Shown piece by piece: positions 57,944-64,000 of a stretch of DNA of 64,000 bases (its first letter is position 1; each line of letters opens with the position of its first letter). The stretch lies in contig NZ_CP083760.1 in the NCBI RefSeq assembly GCF_020149915.1, positions 3,100,001 to 3,164,000 of the forward strand, given 5' to 3'. The stretch is from Candidatus Sulfidibacterium hydrothermale (GTDB lineage: Bacteria > Bacteroidota > Bacteroidia > Bacteroidales > F082). Below the pieces are notes generated by a model. It was not told where the DNA came from and ran no database searches. It was given only the letters and a program-made list of their open reading frames with translations. The position numbers and the translations under genes were made by a program.

Positions 57944-59086
57944 CTAAGTACATGACAAAAATTGGAAGATATTGAACTCAGGAGTATAACTATCATTAAG
58001 AAAGCATTTTGTAATAAAGTCGAGACCTGTTTTAAAGATTGTTTTTGCTTTTCTACCGTGTTTTTTAATTTTAATCGGTTTGATATTTTGATGGATATGA
58101 ATACCCACTTTGTAAACCCAGACAAAAGCAACCATAATCAACAAGACGAGTTTTTCAATTCTTTTGATATCTGAAAGGTGTGTTTTTTCAATATCGAAAC
58201 CGCTTGATTTCATGGCTTTAAAGGTCATTTCTATTTGCCATCGTTGTTTATAGTAATCATCAGCCTTTTCCGGTTTGGTAAATGATACCAGAATTAGATA
58301 TTCTCCGTTATGTAATTTGCTTCCGGACAAATAGCACAACTGTCCGTTTACTTCTACAATGTTGGGGTAATATACAAACTCATTTATCCTGAATGCATTG
58401 AATAACCAAAATGCCTTAATGGTTTTATTCTTTCTGGGAACAAAAACTTTAAAATTATTTCTGATACGAATATAATAGTGCAGGTTATTATTGTTAAGAT
58501 ACTTAAGCCATTTTTCACCAACAAATTCCCGGTCTGCAACAATACATTCTATCGTACCTTTTCCAAAAAGGTTGATGTATCGTTCAATCAGGTTTATCCT
58601 TTCCTGCGAATTGGAATTACCCCGTTTTTTTAACATACTGAACAATAATGGAAAGGCTACTCCCTGATACACTATGCCAAGCATAAAGATGTTTATGTCT
58701 GTTTTGCCAAACTTCCAATTGGTTCTGTCAATAGAAAGTGTTAATCGTTCTTTGTGGGGCAATAAACTGAAAATTAATTTTGCGATTAAATCAGAATCAA
58801 GAGAATAGGATGAGATAAATCGTTGGATACGGCGCAAGGAAGAACTTTCTTCTGCCTGAGTATCAAATCCCCTTGCCAGGCTCTCAAAATGAACAGTCCT
58901 TACTTTTGTTAAAGCAATAATGAATAATGATATGAATTTTATCCGGGCTAAATTCAGCCTGCCTTCAAAATGTTCCTTTAAAACTGAAACTAAATGACTA
59001 TCTTTACTGCTGACATTGGTATTCTTCATCTGACAAATACTTGGTAAATATTCGTCTAAGATACTGAATACCAATGTTTTATCCAA
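57944..59086 (-). CDS. IS4-family transposase
   Basis: This 380-residue DDE transposase has catalytic Asp120 (SIDRTNW), Asp185 (VADREF) and Glu286. The YREK signature Tyr279-(2)-Arg282-(3)-Glu286-(6)-Lys293 is intact, which fits the IS4 family. All catalytic residues are present and the frame is undisturbed, so the element may be active. The stop codon (TAG) is formed from the target duplication and the neighbouring host base, just outside the terminal repeat. It lies between atpE and atpF in the same direction as both. Confidence 0.93.
   Translation of the reverse strand: MDKTLVFSILDEYLPSICQMKNTNVSSKDSHLVSVLKEHFEGRLNLARIKFISLFIIALTKVRTVHFESLARGFDTQAEESSSLRRIQRFISSYSLDSDLIAKLIFSLLPHKERLTLSIDRTNWKFGKTDINIFMLGIVYQGVAFPLLFSMLKKRGNSNSQERINLIERYINLFGKGTIECIVADREFVGEKWLKYLNNNNLHYYIRIRNNFKVFVPRKNKTIKAFWLFNAFRINEFVYYPNIVEVNGQLCYLSGSKLHNGEYLILVSFTKPEKADDYYKQRWQIEMTFKAMKSSGFDIEKTHLSDIKRIEKLVLLIMVAFVWVYKVGIHIHQNIKPIKIKKHGRKAKTIFKTGLDFITKCFLNDSYTPEFNIFQFLSCT
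57945..57947. repeat. Target-site duplication, left copy (TAA)
   Basis: TAA directly flanks the left end of the IS. The same TAA at 59140-59142 flanks the right end. Three bases are short for this family, so a longer decayed duplication cannot be excluded. Confidence 0.5.
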
Positions 59087-59139
59087 ACTTTTTAAGGGTT
59101 ATTTTGCTGATTATCAGTGATTTATTTTTTGTCATGTAC
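57948..59139 (-). mobile_element. IS4-family insertion element between atpE and atpF
   Basis: The 1192-base element has terminal inverted repeats GTACATGACAAAAA (57948-57961) and its reverse complement TTTTTGTCATGTAC (59126-59139), 14 of 14 identical. It is flanked by TAA on both sides. It carries one transposase gene in the direction of the atp operon. The intact ends and frame suggest recent insertion. No internal terminator is visible between the transposase and atpF. Confidence 0.88.
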
Positions 59140-59142
59140 TAA
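59140..59142. repeat. Target-site duplication, right copy (TAA)
   Basis: This is the matching flank of the IS insertion described at 57945-57947. Confidence 0.5.
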
Positions 59143-59161
59143 GTTTTTGTTTGTTTTCGAT

Positions 59162-59189
59162 AAAAGCATCCCGGACCAGGCCGGGATGC
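59162..59189 (-). terminator. Terminator-like hairpin after atpE
   Basis: On the minus strand GCATCCCGG and CCGGGATGC form a perfect 9-pair stem around CCTGGT. It is followed by only four T. It lies between atpE and the IS, 24 bases after the atpE stop. A short T run suggests partial termination or an mRNA 3' end that protects the atpE message. This would fit the high copy number of the c subunit, but it is not proven. Confidence 0.55.
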
Positions 59190-59212
59190 GGTAAGTTACT
59201 TTTGTTTGTTCC

Positions 59213-59476
<264 letters not shown>

Positions 59477-59509
59477 TTATAGAATTAGTAATAAAAAAAT
59501 AGTTTCATA

Positions 59510-60619
59510 TTAATGATGTTCAGGCACTTCCGTTGCCATTCCAAAATAAAGTGCCGAAAGCAGCACAAACACATACGCCTGAATGAAAGCCACCAACACT
59601 TCGAGCAAGTCGAGGAAAATGGCAAATGCCATGGAAAATACCGATACCCCATAACCCAATCCGACAGCAATTTTTCCAAAAATAAAAATCAGGCTGATAA
59701 ATCCGGCCAGTACAATATGTCCGGAAACCATATTGGCAAAAAGACGGACAGCCAGCACAAAGGGTTTGGTAAAAATACCCAACACCTCCACAAACGGCAT
59801 CAACGGAACCGGAATTTTCAGCCACCACGGCACACCGGGCGTATTAAAAATATCGGTCCAGTAATGTTTATTCCCGCTGACCGTCGTAATAACAAAAGTA
59901 AAAAAGGCCATGACGCCCGTAACCGCAATATTACCGGTTACGTTAGCGCCTCCCGGAAAAATGGGGAAAATCCCGAACAGGTTACTGAACAGGATAAAAA
60001 AGAACAACGTCATCAGATACGGCAAATACCGTTCGTATTTTTCTTCACCAATAGAGGCTTTGGCCACATCATCCCGGATAAAGAGAATCAAAGGTTCAAG
60101 CAGCGACTGTAATCCTTTCGGCGCCTGATTTTTCCGTTTTTTGTACGCTTTGGCCACCGAAAGAAAGATCAAAACAACAATCAAAGCATTAATAAAAATG
60201 GCCAGAATGGTTTTGGTGATCGAGAGATCCCACTGCGGTAAAACCTCCACCCCGTTTACTTTATGAACCACTTTTCCGATGTTGGTTCCGTCTTCGGCAA
60301 TATAGTATCCTTTGTAATGTCCGTTTCCGTGATACAGATGTTTGGAAGAAAAAACAATCCAATGTCCGTTGTCATAAAGAATCACCGGAAGATAAATGGC
60401 TACCGGATGATCTTTGTAGGTCCATAAATGCCACTCATACGAATCAACCACATGCTCCATGATCATGTCGCCGATATCCATCTCTTCGTTTTTAACCGAA
60501 GATTCTTTTTTTGCAGCAGCTACTTCCTTTGCTCTTAAAGAACCATTAGGCACAAGCAAAATGAACAGAAAAAACAAAAGAAAGGTAACTATCTGGGTGG
60601 CAGGTATTTTTCTTATCAT
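59510..60619 (-). CDS. atpB: F1Fo ATP synthase subunit a
   Basis: This 369-residue membrane subunit has an N-terminal signal-like helix (residues 10-27), a periplasmic segment of about 100 residues rich in His, Trp and Tyr, and a C-terminal membrane domain with the essential arginine in VRLFANMVSGH. The long N-terminal part, also seen in other Bacteroidota, exceeds the 271-residue E. coli subunit. The frame extends to a TTG three codons upstream, but the first ATG is at 60619. A full promoter match ends only about 6 bases before it, so the leader may be nearly absent. It starts the atpBE(IS)FHAG locus. Confidence 0.94.
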   Translation of the reverse strand: MIRKIPATQIVTFLLFFLFILLVPNGSLRAKEVAAAKKESSVKNEEMDIGDMIMEHVVDSYEWHLWTYKDHPVAIYLPVILYDNGHWIVFSSKHLYHGNGHYKGYYIAEDGTNIGKVVHKVNGVEVLPQWDLSITKTILAIFINALIVVLIFLSVAKAYKKRKNQAPKGLQSLLEPLILFIRDDVAKASIGEEKYERYLPYLMTLFFFILFSNLFGIFPIFPGGANVTGNIAVTGVMAFFTFVITTVSGNKHYWTDIFNTPGVPWWLKIPVPLMPFVEVLGIFTKPFVLAVRLFANMVSGHIVLAGFISLIFIFGKIAVGLGYGVSVFSMAFAIFLDLLEVLVAFIQAYVFVLLSALYFGMATEVPEHH

Positions 60620-60625
60620 AATAAC

Positions 60626-60656
60626 CAAAGGTATTCGTGAAATATCTTGTGTGCAA
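60626..60656 (-). promoter_or_regulatory. Full promoter match upstream of atpB
   Basis: On the minus strand TTG (60654-60656) is followed after 20 bases by TACCTTTG (60626-60633). Both elements and the spacing fit the known Bacteroidota promoter (TTG, 17-23 bases, TAnnTTTG). The expected start of transcription lies within a few bases of the atpB ATG. Confidence 0.6.
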
Positions 60657-60843
60657 TTTTACAAAAAAAGGCTGTAATATAAAAGGTTTTCATAATTAAT
60701 TTAAATAAGGAAAACGCCAGGGTTGTTAAATACTGATTTAAAACGTATTACACCCAACGAAACCCCGGTTGCCATTTTCCCTTTTTATTCTGCAGAATTT
60801 TTTGTATTTTGAGGGCAGGAATCATTCACTAAAAAATAAAGCC

Positions 60844-61350
60844 ATGAAACGTATTTTTATTTTGCTGGCAGGTGTATTCTTTTTATTTACAGCCTGTAAA
60901 CAAACCGGCACATCCCACAAACCTACCGTGGAAGAAAGCAAAAAAGCAGTGGCCAACGTTTTGGAAAAATATGTCATTGCCAACGAAAACCAGGATTTTC
61001 CCATGATTGAACAAATCTGGGCCTCCGACAGCGATATTATTTTATTCGGAACCAATTCGGAAGAAAAGCTCATGGGTTGGCAAAACATCAAAAAGGCCAT
61101 TCAAAACCAGTTCAAAGCCATCAGCGAAACGTATATTTCGCCACAACAACAGTACATCAAAATTGGCCCCTGCCAGAAAACAGCCTGGTTTGCCGAGATT
61201 TTGAATTACAATTTCGTTTACCAGGGAAAAGCCCGCAGTTTTGAAGGACTACGCTTTACCGGCGTACTCGAAAAACGAAAGGGTGTCTGGAAGATCGTAC
61301 AGGCCCATCTTTCCATTCCGGGACACGTCAACCTGCGAACCGTTCATTAA
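60844..61350 (+). CDS. SnoaL/DUF4440-like lipoprotein
   Basis: This 168-residue protein has a lipoprotein signal peptide with lipobox LFTACKQ. The body resembles the nuclear-transport-factor-2/SnoaL fold: a helix with VLEKYVIANENQDFPMIEQIW, LMGWQNIKKAI, and a closing beta strand with GVWKIVQAHLSIP. Such domains are often small-molecule binding or isomerase-like. No catalytic residues can be assigned with confidence. The ATG at 60844 begins the signal peptide. A 25-codon upstream extension is rejected. It is divergent from atpB. Confidence 0.8.
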   Translation: MKRIFILLAGVFFLFTACKQTGTSHKPTVEESKKAVANVLEKYVIANENQDFPMIEQIWASDSDIILFGTNSEEKLMGWQNIKKAIQNQFKAISETYISPQQQYIKIGPCQKTAWFAEILNYNFVYQGKARSFEGLRFTGVLEKRKGVWKIVQAHLSIPGHVNLRTVH

Positions 61351-61442
61351 TCCGGACAGAAAAATACGATGAACTTTTTTGACCGTACAGAAACCGTTTC
61401 CGGCCGGTTTTCATCGTTTCATTTTCATGTCTTTCTGTTTCC

Positions 61443-61476
61443 TTTTTGTTTTTCTTTGTTATCGGCACTATATTTG
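61443..61476 (+). promoter_or_regulatory. Full promoter match upstream of the macroglobulin gene
   Basis: TTTTTG (61443-61448) is followed after 20 bases by TATATTTG (61469-61476). This fits TTG, 17-23 bases, TAnnTTTG. The ATG is 35 bases downstream. Confidence 0.6.
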
Positions 61477-61511
61477 TTGCCATTGAAATATCCTCACTAA
61501 ATTTCATTTTC

Positions 61512-64000
61512 ATGAAAAAACAACGGATTGTTTTGGCCGGCCTTGCCCTGCTGATGCTGCTTGCTTCGTGGCAATCAGCCCCGCAAAAAGAACATTATGA
61601 TAAACTTTGGAAGAAAGTAAATCAATATACTGCCAAAGATATGCCGCGTTCGGCACTTAAAACGGTACAGTTGATTTACCAACAAGCCAAAACCGACGGC
61701 AAAACTGATGAAGTGATCAAAAGCTTATTATACCGTATCCGGTTACAAAGTATGTTTCAGGAAAATTACCGGTTACAAAGCATCCGTTTGTTTCAACAGG
61801 AACTGAAAACCGCCGGCCCCGTAGAAAAGCAATTGTTAAGCTCGCTTCTTGCACAGCTTTATCAAAATTACTTTGATGAAAACCGGTATAAAATACTGGA
61901 CCAGCAAACCAAAGCGCTGCCATCAGACACGGCTTTTCAGACCTGGGATGCCCAACAATGGAACCAAAACATCGCTGCTTTATATTTGGCTTCCGTACAA
62001 AACCGGGAAAAACTAACCCGGATCCCGTTAAAAAAGTTTTCGGTTCTACTAAAAGATACCGACAGCCTTAGCTACACGTTTTGGCCCACGCTATATGATC
62101 TTCTGGCCTACCGGGCCATTCATTACTTCTCTTCAGGAGACGCAGATTATCTTTTTCCGGAAAAAGCAACGCCGGCCGACACTTTGTGGCTGGCCCCGGT
62201 TTCCTCCTTTTTAAACATCCGCTTTGCGTCTGAAGCCCCATCAAACCAGACAAAAATTCTGACTTTATTTCAACATCTTCTTGCGTTACATCAAACCCGT
62301 CAGGATACCGCAGCCCTGGTAGATGTTGATCTCCGGCGATTACATTACGTCATGCAACAACTCCCCGCCGACCGGCAAACGCTGCAGGCTTACCGCCACT
62401 CGTTGGAAAAATTACAACAAAAATACAGCAGTCACCCGGTTTCTGTGCGTATTGCATCCGAGCTGGCTCAGGTTTATGTCGAATTAGACAATAATACCCG
62501 ATCAACAAAAATCAACTATCTGAAAAAAGCAGACAGCCTTTGTCGCACGGTTTTAAAACAGTTTCCAAAAGCACTTTTTGCTCCCCGGTGCCAAAACCAA
62601 ATAACCGCACTCCATCAGGCTGACTTTTCTTTCCAGATGCAACAGGCTCTGCTCCCCAACAAACCCTTTCTCATCAAAATCACCGAAAAAAATATTTCCC
62701 GGTTATACTGGAAAATGGTCCGCATTCCTTTTGAAAATCAAAAGGACCTTTTTTCACCGGCATCCCGAAAAGAACTCAAAAAATACGTTGCTTTGAATCC
62801 CGTAAAGGCGGGAACACAGGCGCTTCCTTTCCCCAACGACCTGCATTCTCATTCAGCCCAAACGGCTTTACCGGCTTTACCGGCCGGTTCGTATGTTTTA
62901 TTTCTGACCAACGATTCCGCCTTTTCAAAAAAAAGCACCATCATTTACCAACATTTTCAGGTAACACGAATGGCTTTGCTCTCCCATGCGGATAAAACCG
63001 CCCGGACATTCGGTATTTTTGTTTTAGACCGGAACACCGGATTTCCGATCTCCGGCACACAGGTAAAAGCTTTTGCCCGCTATTTCGATTATCAGCAACG
63101 AAAACAACAAATTGTTTCGTTAGGAAAATTCACGGCTGACGAAAATGGTTTTTTGGAAGTTCCTGTTAAAAAGAACTCCCACTTTAACGGGTATATTTTT
63201 CAGGCAGTAAAGGGAAAAGACACTACGGTAATCAACACTTTTGCATCCTTTTACGGCAATCTCTACGAACAAAAACCTTTTGAAAAAACCTATATTTTCA
63301 CAGACAGGGCCGTATATCGCCCGGGACAAACCGTCTATTTCAAAGCCATCTTAACCCGGCAAAAAGGAAACGACATTCATGTGGTAGCAGGAAAAAAGAT
63401 TACCATACGCCTTATGAGCCCGCAGTTCAAAAAACTGGATCATCTTACGCTTGTCACGGACAGCAGCGGTTCGGTTTCCGGATCATTTATTTTGCCGGAT
63501 GAAGCACTTAACGGCCGGTTTCTCTTAATGACTTCAAACGGATCAAAAGGCTTCTTAATGGAAAATTATAAGCGTCCCACTTTTTATATTGCCTTTGACA
63601 CCCTGAAAAAAGCGTTTGCCTTGAATCAGGAAATAACCCTAAAAGGAAAAGTGGGCTACTATTTTGGCGGCAAAGCCGACAGCCTGCCGGTAAAATATAC
63701 GGTAACGCGTGAAATTTACTATCCCCTTTGGGATTTCGGAATTCCACGCGAATCCATCAAAACCCCGATCCAATCCGGGAAAATATATACCGATACAAAT
63801 GGTCATTTTCTTGTTACTTTTCGTGCTTTGGCCGACCCGTCTGTACCGGCAAACCGTTTTCCGGTTTACCGGTTTGTATTACGAACAGAGGTAACGGATG
63901 CCAGTGGAGAAACCCATGTAGCTACCCGCGACATCCGTTTATCGAAACGTGCCGTTTTGTTGTTGGTAAACATTCCGCAAAGCATTATCAGAGAAAACAT
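61512..64000 (+). CDS. Alpha-2-macroglobulin family protein, 5' part
   Basis: The frame runs from the ATG at 61512 to the window end without a stop (829 complete codons). It starts with a signal peptide (residues 1-23 with LAGLALLMLLASW). A long helical, repeat-like region of about 390 residues follows. Macroglobulin-type beta domains come next, including the MG2-like FTDRAVYRPGQTVYFKAI and a FGIFVLDRNTGFPISG domain. Bacterial relatives act as periplasmic or surface protease traps. The thioester motif, if any, lies beyond the window. It is probably a large protein of well over 1500 residues. Confidence 0.85.
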   Translation, partial: MKKQRIVLAGLALLMLLASWQSAPQKEHYDKLWKKVNQYTAKDMPRSALKTVQLIYQQAKTDGKTDEVIKSLLYRIRLQSMFQENYRLQSIRLFQQELKTAGPVEKQLLSSLLAQLYQNYFDENRYKILDQQTKALPSDTAFQTWDAQQWNQNIAALYLASVQNREKLTRIPLKKFSVLLKDTDSLSYTFWPTLYDLLAYRAIHYFSSGDADYLFPEKATPADTLWLAPVSSFLNIRFASEAPSNQTKILTLFQHLLALHQTRQDTAALVDVDLRRLHYVMQQLPADRQTLQAYRHSLEKLQQKYSSHPVSVRIASELAQVYVELDNNTRSTKINYLKKADSLCRTVLKQFPKALFAPRCQNQITALHQADFSFQMQQALLPNKPFLIKITEKNISRLYWKMVRIPFENQKDLFSPASRKELKKYVALNPVKAGTQALPFPNDLHSHSAQTALPALPAGSYVLFLTNDSAFSKKSTIIYQHFQVTRMALLSHADKTARTFGIFVLDRNTGFPISGTQVKAFARYFDYQQRKQQIVSLGKFTADENGFLEVPVKKNSHFNGYIFQAVKGKDTTVINTFASFYGNLYEQKPFEKTYIFTDRAVYRPGQTVYFKAILTRQKGNDIHVVAGKKITIRLMSPQFKKLDHLTLVTDSSGSVSGSFILPDEALNGRFLLMTSNGSKGFLMENYKRPTFYIAFDTLKKAFALNQEITLKGKVGYYFGGKADSLPVKYTVTREIYYPLWDFGIPRESIKTPIQSGKIYTDTNGHFLVTFRALADPSVPANRFPVYRFVLRTEVTDASGETHVATRDIRLSKRAVLLLVNIPQSIIREN

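Noticed and set aside
60620-60628. TTG start for atpB
   Set aside because: It lies inside the promoter match. The ATG at 60619 starts the signal-like helix.

Overview
The window looks like chromosomal DNA of a free-living member of the Bacteroidota. The evidence is: an S46 dipeptidyl-peptidase, a DUF5916 outer-membrane-type protein, the purH-mreBCD linkage, an F-type ATP synthase split into atpDC and atpBEFHAG loci, a DksA-like protein without a zinc finger next to ileS and lspA, and at least a dozen starts preceded by the Bacteroidota -7 promoter motif TAnnTTTG. No order or genus can be fixed from this sequence alone. There are no tRNA, rRNA or CRISPR features that I can see.

Layout. 0-4.5 kb: tail of an IS110-like transposase, an interspersed palindromic repeat, a patatin-like phospholipase with a DUF3109 protein, then on the minus strand a Bax-like glucosaminidase lipoprotein, an HMG-CoA-lyase-like enzyme without the usual cysteine, and a CoA-binding protein. 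4.6-11 kb: clpB, atpD-atpC and a CrtI-like FAD oxidoreductase. 11-16.5 kb (minus): an ion-transport cluster (trkA-trkH, an SLC12/APC-like transporter) with a transglutaminase-like protein. 16.5-25.3 kb: eno, a small lipoprotein, an iron-type alcohol dehydrogenase, ruvB, mreBCD and purH. 25.4-38.3 kb: two MacAB-like export sets, one incomplete and interrupted by a CLC chloride channel gene, the other a compact ATPase-permease-permease-adaptor operon, with a DPP7-like peptidase between them. 38.5-48.7 kb: a membrane-anchored MutS-like ATPase, a DUF5916 protein, a tandem-repeat tract, and an operon of pgi with two secreted proteins, one a three-block leucine-rich repeat protein. 48.9-53.5 kb: ileS, dksA-like, lspA. 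53.5-54.3 kb: repeat-rich spacer. 54.3-60.6 kb (minus): atpB-atpE-[IS4-family insertion]-atpF-atpH-atpA-atpG. 60.8-64 kb: a SnoaL-like lipoprotein and the 5' part of an alpha-2-macroglobulin-family gene that runs off the window.

How the genes work together. The two atp loci together encode all eight F1Fo subunits. The c subunit has a proton-type binding site. An IS4-family element sits between atpE and atpF, directly after a terminator-like hairpin. The Trk system, the cation-chloride-cotransporter-like protein and the CLC channel suggest investment in K+/Cl- balance. The MacAB-like operons, S46 peptidase, LRR protein, DUF5916 protein and macroglobulin are all envelope or secretory functions.

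The least explained parts are intergenic. Several spacers hold hairpin-rich, GC-rich or palindromic repeats, some shared between loci tens of kilobases apart. The most unusual proteins are the membrane MutS homologue, the LRR protein with recurring WW-L-W-F modules, and the HMG-CoA-lyase homologue with glutamine in place of the catalytic cysteine. I found no clear new defence or mobile system.
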